A DNA stretch of 42,504 nt from Burkholderiales bacterium (GTDB lineage Bacteria; Pseudomonadota; Gammaproteobacteria; Burkholderiales; JABEVD01), in the NCBI GenBank assembly GCA_019753155.1, contig JAIELG010000002.1, forward strand, positions 1-42,504. The letters run 5' to 3'. Position 1 is the first letter of the stretch. Each line of letters starts with the position of its first letter. Both the position numbers and the translations under genes were made by a program. The notes below the pieces were generated by a model, which was given only the letters and a program-made list of their open reading frames with translations, was not told the DNA's origin and ran no database searches. This document shows, one piece after another, positions 17,311-28,685 of this stretch.

Positions 17311-17502
17311 ATGAGCGAACCGAAAAGCCGCCTTGTCGAGGTGACGGAAAAGGATCTTCCCCTGCATTGCCCCATGTCCTCGACGACTCCGTGGGATTCG
17401 CACCCCAGGGTTTTCCTGCCCGTGGAAAAAACAGGGGAAGCGCTCTGCCCTTATTGCGGAACGCTCTATGCGCTCAAGGGCGACGCCCGCCATCACCACT
17501 GA
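17311..17502 (+). CDS. zf-CHCC zinc-finger protein
   Basis: 63 residues with the C-H-C-C ligand set LHCPMSS...HPRVFL...CPYCGTLY, the zf-CHCC domain also found in the NDUFS6 subunit of mitochondrial complex I. In proteobacteria this small protein often sits between ilvE and waaF (family knowledge). Its biochemical role is not settled. It lies 10 bp after ilvE, and its last 35 bases overlap the start of waaF. Confidence 0.85.
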   Translation: MSEPKSRLVEVTEKDLPLHCPMSSTTPWDSHPRVFLPVEKTGEALCPYCGTLYALKGDARHHH

Positions 17503-18508
17503 AGTCAGAATCCTGATCGTCTCCCCCGCCTGGGTGGGAGATGCGGTCATGGCGCAGCCTCTTTTCAAGCGCCTCAGGGAGCGCCACGACAATCTCGTGC
17601 TGGACGTGCTCTCGCCCGGATGGTGCGCCCCGCTCTTCTCCAGGATGAGGGAGGTCGATTCCGTGCTCGCCAATCCTTTTGCCCACGGCGAACTCAAAAT
17701 CGGTCGGCGCTACAGGCTCGGCTCGGAACTGAGGGAGAGGCATTACGACCAGGCCATAGTCCTGCCCAACTCGCTCAAATCCGCACTGGTCCCATTCTTC
17801 GCCGCCATCCCCTTGAGAACCGGCTACATCGGGGAAATGCGCAAGGGTCTCCTGAACGATGCCAGGGTGCTGCAGAAATCGCGTTACCCCCTGATGGTCG
17901 AGCGTTTCGCCCTCCTCGCCGAAAAGAAGAATTCGCCCCTGCGCAGGCCATTGCAATATCCATCGCTTTCCTCCAGCGATGAACAAAGAAGCGCCATACT
18001 CGAAAAACTCGGACTCTCCACGAAAAAACCCGTCGCCGTATTCTGCCCCGGAGCCGAATACGGACCGGCAAAGCGCTGGCCCGCCGAATATTTTGCCAAG
18101 CTGTCGAGAATGCTTGCCGGCAGGTTCGATATCTGGCTGATCGGCGGGCAAAAGGATCACGCAACAGGCGAACAGATCCGGCTTGCGAGCGACGACGCCT
18201 GCATCAACCTGTGCGGCAAATCGGCTCTCGACGAAGCCGTGGATCTCGTCTCCTGCGCAGCCTTCGTCGTCAGCAACGATTCCGGCCTCATGCATGTCGC
18301 AGCAGCCCTGGAAAAACCCATGATCGCAATTTACGGCTCATCGAGTCCGGGTTTCACCCCGCCCCTGTCCGACCGGGCGAAAATCGCGAAGCTCGATCTG
18401 CCGTGCAGCCCCTGTTTCGAACGCAACTGTCCCCTTGGGCATTTCGACTGCATGATGAAATTGACCCCGGAAGCCGTTTTCGAAAAAATACCGGAACTGC
18501 AGGCATGA
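17468..18508 (+). CDS. waaF: lipopolysaccharide heptosyltransferase II
   Basis: 346 residues, glycosyltransferase family 9. It adds the second heptose to the LPS inner core at the cytoplasmic face. Motifs: ILIVSPAWVGDAVMAQPLF, a central FCPGAEYGPAKRWPAEYFA (donor site) and FVVSNDSGLMHVAAALEKPMIAIYGSSSPGFTPP. The homologous start would be about residue 13 (RILIVSP), but no ATG/GTG/TTG stands there; the only usual start is ATG 17468 inside the zinc-finger gene. The start is therefore uncertain by about 12 residues. The stop overlaps the next ATG (ATGA). Confidence 0.92.
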   Translation: MRSRATPAITTEVRILIVSPAWVGDAVMAQPLFKRLRERHDNLVLDVLSPGWCAPLFSRMREVDSVLANPFAHGELKIGRRYRLGSELRERHYDQAIVLPNSLKSALVPFFAAIPLRTGYIGEMRKGLLNDARVLQKSRYPLMVERFALLAEKKNSPLRRPLQYPSLSSSDEQRSAILEKLGLSTKKPVAVFCPGAEYGPAKRWPAEYFAKLSRMLAGRFDIWLIGGQKDHATGEQIRLASDDACINLCGKSALDEAVDLVSCAAFVVSNDSGLMHVAAALEKPMIAIYGSSSPGFTPPLSDRAKIAKLDLPCSPCFERNCPLGHFDCMMKLTPEAVFEKIPELQA

Positions 18509-20835
18509 GCTATGTTCCGCCGCCCTGGCTCAAGGGAGGGCACATGCAGACCATCTATCCCGCGAAAATGATCGTCCAGGCTCCTGTCGCCTACCGGCGG
18601 GAAAGGTGGGATACGCCGGACGGGGATTTCATCGATCTCGACCATGTAGGCGGGAGCGGCCCGCTCGTTGTGCTTTTCCACGGACTCGAAGGCAATTCGG
18701 AAAGCCATTATGCGCTTTCCCTCATGCATGCCGTCATGAAAAAGGGGTGGAGAGGCGTCGTGGTGCATTTCAGGGGATGCAGCGGGGAACCCAACCTGCT
18801 CCCGCGCGCCTACCATTCAGGGGATCATGAAGAAATAAACTGGATATTGCGCAGGTTGCGCTCGATTTCAGGTTCGGAAAAGATTTTCGTTGCGGGCGTA
18901 TCCCTCGGAGGCAATGCGCTGCTGAAATGGCTGGGCGAATCGGGAAAGAATGCGCTTCCGGTGATCGATGCCGCAGCTGCGATTTCGGCTCCGATCGATG
19001 TCACGGCTTCGGGGGAGGCGCTGGGGCGTGGCTTCAATCTCACCTATACGCGGGAATTCCTGAAAACGCTCAAGGACAAGATTCTGGCAAAGCTCGAACA
19101 TCATCCGGGAATCGTGGACAGGAAAGCGCTGCTCGCCACCGCAACCTTCAGGCAGTTCGACGACCTTGTCACCGCACCCTTGCACGGCTTTGAAAATACG
19201 GACGATTACTGGAAGCGGGCGAGCAGCCTGGAAGGCCTCAAAAACATTGCGATTCCCACCCTGATCCTCAACGCGAAAAACGATCCATTTCTTCCAGCGG
19301 AAGCATTGCCTGGGAAGGAAGAAGTATCCGACCTTGTCGTGTTAGACTATCCGGATGAAGGCGGGCATGTCGGCTTCGCTTCCGGCCCTTTCCCCGGGAA
19401 TCTGGACTGGCTCCCGCACAGGCTGCTCGATTTTTTCGAAAACTCAAAAGGATTTCAAATGAAACATTTTCCGAAAGAAATTTTCAAGGCTTACGACATC
19501 AGGGGAATCGTGGGAAAGACGCTCACCCCGGAAGTCGTCCAGGACATCGGTCAGGCATTGGGCTCGGAAGCCCTGGCGCGCGGCCAAAGCGCCATCGTCA
19601 TCGGACGGGACGGCAGGCTTTCGGGGCCTGAGCTTTCCGATGCGCTTGCAAGGGGCATAGCGATGAGCGGGGTCGAGGTGATCGACATCGGTCTGGTTGC
19701 AACCCCCATGGTCTATTTCGCGACCCACCACCTCGGCACCCAGTCAGGCGTCATGGTGACGGGTTCGCACAACCCGCCCGAATACAACGGATTGAAAATG
19801 GTCATAGACGGCGAGACGCTCTCCGGAGAAACCATACAGGCGCTTTTCAGGCGCTGCGAAACCGGCGATTTTGCTCACGGGAGCGGCACCATCAGGCAGG
19901 CCGACATCAGCGACGCCTATCTCTCCAGGATAGCCGGGGACATCAAGCTCGCCCGTCCGATGAAAATCGCAGTCGATTGCGGCAACGGCGTCCCCGGCGC
20001 CTATGCGCCCAAGCTTTACAGGATGCTCGGTTGCGAAGTGAAGGAACTCTTCTGCGAGGTCGACGGCAATTTCCCGAATCACCATCCCGACCCGTCACAC
20101 CTCGAAAATCTCGCCGATCTCGTCGAGGAACTGAAGACGGGCGACGCCGAAATCGGCCTCGCATTCGACGGCGACGGGGACCGACTGGGCGTCGTAACGA
20201 AAGACGGCAGCATCATATTTCCGGACCGCCAGCTCATGCTTTTCGCGGCCGACGTGCTGTCCAGGAATCCCGGTGCGGAGATCATCTACGATGTCAAATG
20301 CACGAGAAATCTCGCGCCATGGATCGAAGCGCATGGCGGCAAACCCGTCATGTGGAAGACGGGGCATTCCCTCATCAAATCCAAAATGAAGGAAACCGGC
20401 GCCGCGCTCGCTGGGGAAATGAGCGGGCATATCTTCTTCAAGGAGCGCTGGTACGGATTCGACGATGGCCTGTATGCAGGCGCGAGGCTCCTGGAATACC
20501 TGAGCGGACAGGAGGATCTGAATGCTTCCCTGCACGGGCTTCCCGATGCGGTCAGCACCCCGGAACTCCAGATCAAGCTGAACGAGGGCGAAAACTATGC
20601 CCTTATTTCCAGGCTCCAGTCCACTGCGGTCTTCGAAAATCCGAAGGATGTCATCAAGCTCGACGGGATGCGCGTCGAATACGAAGACGGCTTCGGTCTT
20701 GCCCGCTCATCCAACACCACCCCCGTGATCGTGTTAAGATTCGAAGCGGACAGTCAGAATGCATTGAAGCGGATTCAGGACGATTTCAGGCGAGTGATCC
20801 TGCAGGCGAAACCGGAGGCGGTGTTGCCTTTCTAA
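18505..20835 (+). CDS. YheT-family alpha/beta hydrolase fused in frame to phosphomannomutase/phosphoglucomutase
   Basis: One uninterrupted frame of 776 codons. Residues 1-318 are a YheT-type hydrolase: PPPWLKGGHMQTIYP, oxyanion region LFHGLEGNSESHY, FRGCSGEPN, nucleophile elbow GVSLGGN (serine about 132), acid NAKNDPFLP and histidine EGGHVGFASG. These hydrolases act on short esters; the physiological substrate is unknown. From 319 a complete phosphohexomutase begins (see 19459). There is no stop between them; the hydrolase end LLDFFENSKGF runs into MKHFPKEIF. The ATG at 18505 overlaps the waaF stop. Normally these are two proteins, so this is a true fusion, a lost stop codon or a sequence error. 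LPS context (waaF) fits a sugar-phosphate mutase. Confidence 0.85.
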   Translation: MSYVPPPWLKGGHMQTIYPAKMIVQAPVAYRRERWDTPDGDFIDLDHVGGSGPLVVLFHGLEGNSESHYALSLMHAVMKKGWRGVVVHFRGCSGEPNLLPRAYHSGDHEEINWILRRLRSISGSEKIFVAGVSLGGNALLKWLGESGKNALPVIDAAAAISAPIDVTASGEALGRGFNLTYTREFLKTLKDKILAKLEHHPGIVDRKALLATATFRQFDDLVTAPLHGFENTDDYWKRASSLEGLKNIAIPTLILNAKNDPFLPAEALPGKEEVSDLVVLDYPDEGGHVGFASGPFPGNLDWLPHRLLDFFENSKGFQMKHFPKEIFKAYDIRGIVGKTLTPEVVQDIGQALGSEALARGQSAIVIGRDGRLSGPELSDALARGIAMSGVEVIDIGLVATPMVYFATHHLGTQSGVMVTGSHNPPEYNGLKMVIDGETLSGETIQALFRRCETGDFAHGSGTIRQADISDAYLSRIAGDIKLARPMKIAVDCGNGVPGAYAPKLYRMLGCEVKELFCEVDGNFPNHHPDPSHLENLADLVEELKTGDAEIGLAFDGDGDRLGVVTKDGSIIFPDRQLMLFAADVLSRNPGAEIIYDVKCTRNLAPWIEAHGGKPVMWKTGHSLIKSKMKETGAALAGEMSGHIFFKERWYGFDDGLYAGARLLEYLSGQEDLNASLHGLPDAVSTPELQIKLNEGENYALISRLQSTAVFENPKDVIKLDGMRVEYEDGFGLARSSNTTPVIVLRFEADSQNALKRIQDDFRRVILQAKPEAVLPF
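19459..20835 (+). CDS. algC: phosphomannomutase/phosphoglucomutase (internal start within the fused frame)
   Basis: 458 codons from ATG 19459, a complete mutase on its own. It interconverts hexose 1- and 6-phosphates for LPS, exopolysaccharide and nucleotide sugars. N-terminal FKAYDIRGIVGKTL, the active phosphoserine motif VTGSHNPPEYNGLKM (serine about 103), the metal loop AFDGDGDRLGVV (about 235-246), sugar-binding GEMSGHIFFKERWYGFDDG and C-terminal phosphate-binding RSSNTTPVIVLRFE are all intact. AAAAGGA lies 6-7 nt before this ATG, so independent initiation is likely even though it is in frame with the upstream hydrolase. Confidence 0.85.
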   Translation: MKHFPKEIFKAYDIRGIVGKTLTPEVVQDIGQALGSEALARGQSAIVIGRDGRLSGPELSDALARGIAMSGVEVIDIGLVATPMVYFATHHLGTQSGVMVTGSHNPPEYNGLKMVIDGETLSGETIQALFRRCETGDFAHGSGTIRQADISDAYLSRIAGDIKLARPMKIAVDCGNGVPGAYAPKLYRMLGCEVKELFCEVDGNFPNHHPDPSHLENLADLVEELKTGDAEIGLAFDGDGDRLGVVTKDGSIIFPDRQLMLFAADVLSRNPGAEIIYDVKCTRNLAPWIEAHGGKPVMWKTGHSLIKSKMKETGAALAGEMSGHIFFKERWYGFDDGLYAGARLLEYLSGQEDLNASLHGLPDAVSTPELQIKLNEGENYALISRLQSTAVFENPKDVIKLDGMRVEYEDGFGLARSSNTTPVIVLRFEADSQNALKRIQDDFRRVILQAKPEAVLPF

Positions 20836-20853
20836 CTTCAAAAAGAGTCGAAC

Positions 20854-22095
20854 ATGCAGGAGGAGAACGATTCCCACTATTTGAAGAGCGTCACTACTCT
20901 CGGAGATACGCACAGGATCGTCACCAGCCAGGACATCTATTCGAAGACCGGGATCAAGCTCGCCGGCAAGGGATCGAGCATCAACAGCTCGATTTACGAC
21001 CGTCTCGTCAAGCACAAGCTGATCCCCGCCCTGGACCAGTGCATGACAGTGGAGAATGCCGTGACAGCGGAAGAAATCCTCACCAGGACGAAACAAGTCC
21101 TGGAAGGCGAACCCCATTTTTCGCGCATCGAGGAACTCGCGGACATGGACAGGATCTGGTCCGCAATCTCGAAAGTCAAACTCAATGATGCGCTCGCATT
21201 CAAGCTGACCGTGGCGCGGGAAAAGCGCCCCGAGCTTCTCGAACACAGCCTGAGGATATTGCTGCTCGCGCTTTATCTCGGGGTCAGGCTCGACCTGCTG
21301 GAGTCCCATCTCGTGGCCCTTGCCACCGCATCGCTGTTTCACGACCTCGGGGAATTGCACATCGACCCGGAAATCCTGGCGAAAACACATACCTTTACCG
21401 AAGAAGAGCGCCGCCACATCTACGCCCACCCGATGACCACCTTCATGATCCTGAAGGAATTTCAGGAATACCATCCTCTTGTCAGCACGGCCGTACTCGA
21501 ACATCACGAGAGCCTCGACGGGAGCGGCTATCCTGCCGGCCTCTCCGGCGAAAAGATCACGCCCCTGGCGCAAATCCTGTCGATCGCGGAAGTGACGGGC
21601 GGAATCCTCGACCGGTACCGGCTGGAGATCGTGCTCAAGCTCAACAAGCACAAACTGAACACGGACCTCATCGGCTATCTCGCCGAACTCTTCAGGTCGA
21701 AATATGGGGCAATCCGTTCGGATCTGAGCATCGAGGAGATCAACGAACACCTCGCGCATATGGCCCGTGCTTTCGAGAACTGGGACGACATTTACGGCAG
21801 GCAGAAAAACCAGGATATTCCCATCCTGAGATTCACGAACCTGCGAATCTCGGAACTCAGGCAATCCCTTTTCGATGCGGGATTCAATCCTTCCGAAATG
21901 GGCCGGCTCACCCTGGGGATCGAGAACGATCCGGACGAAATCCAGGATGTCCAGTCCCTGATAAACGAGTCCCGCTGGCAGATCACGAGCCTTGCGAAGG
22001 AATTGAACAGGCTTTGGCCCGGTTTCGAAAAGGGCGAGGAAGCCTCAATCGTGAAAGACTGGATTTCGAATTGTATCGAGTGCATGGAGAATTGA
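20854..22095 (+). CDS. HD-GYP-type domain signalling protein
   Basis: 413 residues, no membrane segment. A 130-residue N-terminal region of unknown fold precedes an HD-GYP-like domain: HSLRILLLALYLG, SLFHDLGELHIDPEIL (HD about 163-164), HPMTTFMIL and HHESLDGSGYPAGLSGEKI (about 216). The metal ligands H, HD, H and HH and the GYP triad are present, so cyclic-di-GMP hydrolysis is plausible. Residues after about 300 form a second helical region. It starts 18 bp after the mutase stop with no strong ribosome site, and its stop overlaps the next start (TGATG). Paired with an EAL-HDOD protein, it suggests a two-gene cyclic-di-GMP unit. Confidence 0.85.
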   Translation: MQEENDSHYLKSVTTLGDTHRIVTSQDIYSKTGIKLAGKGSSINSSIYDRLVKHKLIPALDQCMTVENAVTAEEILTRTKQVLEGEPHFSRIEELADMDRIWSAISKVKLNDALAFKLTVAREKRPELLEHSLRILLLALYLGVRLDLLESHLVALATASLFHDLGELHIDPEILAKTHTFTEEERRHIYAHPMTTFMILKEFQEYHPLVSTAVLEHHESLDGSGYPAGLSGEKITPLAQILSIAEVTGGILDRYRLEIVLKLNKHKLNTDLIGYLAELFRSKYGAIRSDLSIEEINEHLAHMARAFENWDDIYGRQKNQDIPILRFTNLRISELRQSLFDAGFNPSEMGRLTLGIENDPDEIQDVQSLINESRWQITSLAKELNRLWPGFEKGEEASIVKDWISNCIECMEN

Positions 22096-23327
22096 TGAAC
22101 GAACCCCTGTTTCTCGGGCGCCAGCCCATACTCGACCGCGACCAGAACATGGTTGCCTTCGAACTGTTGTTCAGGTCCGGCCATACGAACAGCGCACAAA
22201 TCAGCGACGATTTCACCGCGACCGCGACGGTGATCAATCATGCATTCAACGAATTCGGGATCGAAGCTGCGCTCGGCCCCTACCTGGGATTCATCAACAT
22301 GAGCGAATCGCTGCTCATGAGCGATGTCATCGAGCTGCTTCCCAAGGGCAAGATCGTCATGGAAATCCTCGAAACCGTGAAAGTCAACAGGGCGCTCATC
22401 GAGCGCTGCAAGCTTCTGAAAGCCATGGGATTCAAGCTTGCGCTGGACGATTTCACGGATTACTCGCCGGAAGTCGACCCGCTTCTTGAATTGGTCGAGA
22501 CGGTCAAGGTCGACATACTGGCGGTGGAATCCTCCAGGCTCGCCGAACTGGTAAACACGATCAAGGGGTGGAAAGTCAAGCTTCTCGCGGAAAAAGTGGA
22601 CAGCATCGAGCAGTTCGATTTCTGCAAAGGACTCGGTTTCGACCTGTTCCAAGGCTATTATTTCGCAAAACCCCAGGTCATCACGGGAAAGCGCCTTTCC
22701 CACTCCGAACTCACCCTCATGAAACTGCTCGGACAGGTCATGGCGGATGCCGAGGAACATGAGATCGAGGAAACGCTCAAGGAAAATCCGCTCCTGAGCC
22801 TCAACCTCATGCGCCTCACCAATTCGGTCGCATGCGGCGCGAAGCAGAAAGCCACATCGATCAAGGCGGCGATCACCATTTTAGGCAGGCGCCAGTTGCA
22901 AAGGTGGATACAGATCCTGCTTTATTCGAGCAACGCGCATGGCGACAGTTTCCCGAACCCGCTCCTCCAGCTTGCGGCAATGCGCGGAAAAACAATGGAA
23001 TTGCTCGCCGCGAAAAAACGCGACAGGGAACTCGAGGACAACGCATTCATGACCGGGATCATGTCCCTCATGGATACGCTGCTCGGCATGCCGATAGCCG
23101 AAATCCTCTCTTCCATTTCAGTGAACGAGGAGGTGAAAAACGCGCTCGTCGAAAGAGCCGGCAATCTCGGCAAGCTTCTCACGCTGGTCGAGAATCTTGA
23201 GCGGGACAACCTGACGGATATCGAATCCTGCCTCGCCAGTTGCACCTATATATCGCTCCATGACGTGAGCCTCGCCCAGGCGCAGGCCCTGCAATGGTCG
23301 AACAGCATCGCCCAGACACAGGCTTGA
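22095..23327 (+). CDS. EAL-HDOD (YuxH-family) signalling protein
   Basis: 410 residues. The N-terminal half is an EAL-like domain (LGRQPILDRDQNMVAFELLFRSG, GKIVMEILETVKV, LALDDFTDY, VKLLAEKVDSIEQFDFCKGLGFDLFQGYYFAKP). FELLFR replaces the catalytic EALLR/EALVR signature, which is usual for YuxH proteins, so phosphodiesterase activity is doubtful; it may bind cyclic-di-GMP. The C-terminal half is HDOD (LLGQVMADAEEHEIEETLKE, INEEVKNALVERAGNLGKL-type helices). The ATG at 22095 shares its A with the stop of the HD-GYP gene. It ends 10 bp from convergent alaS with no terminator. Confidence 0.9.
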   Translation: MNEPLFLGRQPILDRDQNMVAFELLFRSGHTNSAQISDDFTATATVINHAFNEFGIEAALGPYLGFINMSESLLMSDVIELLPKGKIVMEILETVKVNRALIERCKLLKAMGFKLALDDFTDYSPEVDPLLELVETVKVDILAVESSRLAELVNTIKGWKVKLLAEKVDSIEQFDFCKGLGFDLFQGYYFAKPQVITGKRLSHSELTLMKLLGQVMADAEEHEIEETLKENPLLSLNLMRLTNSVACGAKQKATSIKAAITILGRRQLQRWIQILLYSSNAHGDSFPNPLLQLAAMRGKTMELLAAKKRDRELEDNAFMTGIMSLMDTLLGMPIAEILSSISVNEEVKNALVERAGNLGKLLTLVENLERDNLTDIESCLASCTYISLHDVSLAQAQALQWSNSIAQTQA

Positions 23328-23337
23328 ATCAGGGCTT

Positions 23338-26013
<2,676 letters not shown>

Positions 26014-26047
26014 CTTTAGCGTTCCAAAAAATCGATCAATTCAGTAT

Positions 26048-27037
26048 TCAGGAAAAAGCGATACCCGCATTTTCCGCAATTTTTTTAGCCAGTTTCTCGA
26101 AATCCGTATAACAATTCCTGACCGCATCCAGATGAGCGCCGATCGCGCCATCTGCGGATTTCAGGGAGAAAATAGGCTTGTGCACTTCCATTGCCATCGG
26201 CATCAGGCTGCGATAATGCTTGAGCAGGGCCAGATTATAAGGATCACTTTGTAAGGCGGGTGAATTATCATTCGTTTCGGCCAATACGCAAACACGATAA
26301 ACCCCTGGAATGCGATCGAGCCACTTTTGATAGGCCTTTACTGGGCGACTCTCCCGTATGCCGTGCTGCATCACCACATAACCTGCGGGTTGCATTGCAC
26401 CAGATGGCGCCGCAATTCCCGAGTTTATCGGCAGTTCATCCAGCCGTTTCTTCCAACCCTTCCTCCAGTCCCGGAGCGAAGGGCCAAAGTTCTTCAAACC
26501 CTGCAACGAAAACATATCCGGAGCCAATGGAATGACGACCTGTTCTGCAGCGATGAGCGCAGAACGATTGATTGCACCCAAATTTGGCCCCACGTCGATG
26601 AGCACAACTTCAGCAGACATTTGTTCTGCGGCCGACACAATGATGCGATGAAAAGCCGTGATGACGCGAAACGCGGAGGGCTCACCATCCAGGCATTTAG
26701 ACCAGTTTTCAGACAGCAAATCTTCAAAGCGTGACAACGCAAGATTACCTGGAATCAATCCGAGGCATTCATTCATACGCTCGACATGGGACGGCAATAT
26801 GTCCCCCGTGCGGTTCATCAATGGCTCAAGGCTGTCATAAATAGTGCTCTTTTCGCCATCATCCCACATCTGGACAAGTCGTTCCTCATCCAGAAACATG
26901 GAACTGAGATTCGCCTGCGGATCGAGATCGACGGCCAGTGTCCTGATCCCGTGTTCTGCGAACATCCATGAGAGGTGATAGACGAGAGAAGTCTTGCCCA
27001 CTCCGCCCTTGTTGTTGAAGAAGGCGATGGTCTTCAT
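26048..27037 (-). CDS. ParA/Soj-like AAA ATPase of the recX-alaS insertion
   Basis: 329 residues. A deviant Walker A motif FFNNKGGVGKTSLVYHLS (KGGVGKT, 10-16) and Walker A' LAVDLDPQANLSSMF place it among ParA/MinD ATPases. LIDVGPNLGAINRSALIAAEQVVIPLAPDMFSLQGLKNF is the ParA switch region. The middle insertion (EERLVQMWDDGEKSTIYDSL) is typical of ParA proteins that work apart from plasmid partition. No ParB or centromere repeats are near. It overlaps the AlbA_2 gene by 4 bp (ATGA), so they form one two-gene unit. It is AT-richer than its neighbours. A role in defence or mobile-element maintenance is inference. Confidence 0.85.
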   Translation of the reverse strand: MKTIAFFNNKGGVGKTSLVYHLSWMFAEHGIRTLAVDLDPQANLSSMFLDEERLVQMWDDGEKSTIYDSLEPLMNRTGDILPSHVERMNECLGLIPGNLALSRFEDLLSENWSKCLDGEPSAFRVITAFHRIIVSAAEQMSAEVVLIDVGPNLGAINRSALIAAEQVVIPLAPDMFSLQGLKNFGPSLRDWRKGWKKRLDELPINSGIAAPSGAMQPAGYVVMQHGIRESRPVKAYQKWLDRIPGVYRVCVLAETNDNSPALQSDPYNLALLKHYRSLMPMAMEVHKPIFSLKSADGAIGAHLDAVRNCYTDFEKLAKKIAENAGIAFS

Positions 27038-28218
27038 TGCGCGCCCAGCCTGATCGTGACTGCAACCACCCGATCTTCGAATCTGAATTCAGCCGATGGA
27101 TTTCCGTTCTCTTCCAGCAATTTTTGCGCCCGTAAAATGCCGAAACCGAACCGGTTGACGTAGCCCATCGACTTCAGAGCCTCGGCCATCACCGGATTGC
27201 GGTAACTGTTGCGGCTCATGAAGGTTTCAGGCGTCACTTCTCCATACAGTCCTCCCGGACTTTGTATTTCGATCCGGTCCGAGAACCAGTAAAACCGGAT
27301 CGGCGTATTGGATTGATAATCGCGGTGCATCACCGCATTATGCAACAGTTCGCGGACCGCCCATTCCGGATAGTCGGGCGACAACCGGTCCTGGAACCCG
27401 CCTCCCTGCGTCATCCCCATCCGGTTGCATGCGCGGAATTTATCGCGCAAGCCGTCCAGCACGGTACGCATGTCCCCCGAAAACTCCGCCTGATCGATGG
27501 GCAGATCCGTCATCGTCGTCCCCGGAAAAAGCAAAAACTGCACATACGCTCCCGGAAGAAAAAAGCGCGGATTATTGCCGAACAGCAGGATTCCCGTGGT
27601 CGTGGGGCATTTTTTGGCCATATCGAACAGCCTCAATGAAGCCAGTTGCTCTTCGAGGCTGCGGTGATTCGCATCAATCACATCGGGCGCGATCACCTGG
27701 GAACGATATTCGCTGAAGAGGCGAAGGGACAAATCATCGAGACTCGCTTCGGGAAAAGGCATCACATCGAAGGTATGCGCGCGGGCAGTGCGCTTCTCGG
27801 TCAATGCCCGTTCTTCCTGTTCGTTGGCGATGGCCTTGCGCGGCCCCACGCGAACATGCACCGACCCCCTGTAGCGGACCGGCGGCATGTCGGACGGCAT
27901 GACTTCGACGACTGCCACATCTCCGCCCTGTAAAGTGAATTTTGCGACGCTCAGCATCGGCTGCGGCAGCACGTTGCCGTCGGAGCGGATCGCCCCGAGA
28001 TTCTGCAAGAGTTGATCCGTAACGCTCAAACCGCACAGGCTGCCGTCATCCCTGACCCCGACCAGCAAATATCCCGGGGCGCAATGGTTCGGCAAGTCGT
28101 TGGCAAAAGCGCAAACAGCCTGGCTGGACTTGTCTGTGTTGTTCGTGGAAGTCGTGCGCTCGACCCGGTCGGATTCCAGATCGGTCAGCAACTCCAGCAA
28201 GGCGTCCTCGGTCAGCAT
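27034..28218 (-). CDS. AlbA_2 (Schlafen-type) domain ATP-binding protein
   Basis: 394 residues. N-terminal Schlafen AlbA_2 domain: VERTTSTNNTDKSSQAVCAFANDLPN, PGYLLVGVRDDGSLCGLSV and VRYRGSVHVRVGPRKAIA. Then a linker domain with TTGILLFGNNPRFFLPGAYVQ, and a C-terminal GHKL-like ATPase fold: PEWAVRELLHNAVMHRDYQ (the N-box), IRFYWFSDRIEIQSPGGL and GFGILRAQKLLEENG. Proteins of this build are annotated as putative DNA-binding regulators or helicase-like, and are common in defence islands. ATG 28218 stands 26 bp after recX. It is coupled to the ParA-like gene. The biochemical activity is unknown. Confidence 0.85.
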   Translation of the reverse strand: MLTEDALLELLTDLESDRVERTTSTNNTDKSSQAVCAFANDLPNHCAPGYLLVGVRDDGSLCGLSVTDQLLQNLGAIRSDGNVLPQPMLSVAKFTLQGGDVAVVEVMPSDMPPVRYRGSVHVRVGPRKAIANEQEERALTEKRTARAHTFDVMPFPEASLDDLSLRLFSEYRSQVIAPDVIDANHRSLEEQLASLRLFDMAKKCPTTTGILLFGNNPRFFLPGAYVQFLLFPGTTMTDLPIDQAEFSGDMRTVLDGLRDKFRACNRMGMTQGGGFQDRLSPDYPEWAVRELLHNAVMHRDYQSNTPIRFYWFSDRIEIQSPGGLYGEVTPETFMSRNSYRNPVMAEALKSMGYVNRFGFGILRAQKLLEENGNPSAEFRFEDRVVAVTIRLGAQ

Positions 28219-28244
28219 ATTGCTTTAATCCGTTATATGAAAAT

Positions 28245-28685
28245 TCAATCTTCCGTATGCCCGATCACCCCGAGTATCTCGTCCAGGGAAAATCCCCTGC
28301 CCTGCAGGAAGCGGACCTGCTGCGCGAGTTCCTTGCGGTTCTCCGGCATTTTACCGAACTTTCTTTGCCAAATTGATTTCAATGCATCGATTTGTGCATC
28401 CATGATCCTCGGCATGGCGGACCGGACGAGGTCTTCGCCTATCCCCTTCGACCTCAGTTCGTGCAGGACATGTTCGCGCCCGTAACGTCCCAGCCGCGCA
28501 TTCAGGATCTGTTCGACATAGCGGGAGTCGGACAGCCAGCCTTCTGCTTCCAGTTCGGAGAGAACCGCATCGACTTCGTCAGGCTGTCCCTCGTCCCGGA
28601 CCAGCCTCGCCCCAAGTTCGACTCTCGAATATTCGCGCCTTGCGAGCAGCCTCAGCGCCTTATGTTTCAGTTCAGGCAGGCTCAT
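28245..28685 (-). CDS. recX: RecX regulatory protein
   Basis: 146 residues. Three tandem three-helix RecX repeats: [60 protein letters not shown] and the last repeat with [16 protein letters not shown]. RecX binds RecA filaments and caps their growth. I chose ATG 28685 ([11 protein letters not shown]), which overlaps the recA stop by 14 bp; an ATG 24 nt upstream would add MRCPRLPR, within the recA frame. It is translationally coupled to recA. Confidence 0.9.
   Translation of the reverse strand: MSLPELKHKALRLLARREYSRVELGARLVRDEGQPDEVDAVLSELEAEGWLSDSRYVEQILNARLGRYGREHVLHELRSKGIGEDLVRSAMPRIMDAQIDALKSIWQRKFGKMPENRKELAQQVRFLQGRGFSLDEILGVIGHTED

Noticed and set aside
26048-27037. Plasmid partition locus
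   Set aside because: ParA-like gene only; no ParB, no centromere repeats, and chromosomal genes on both sides.
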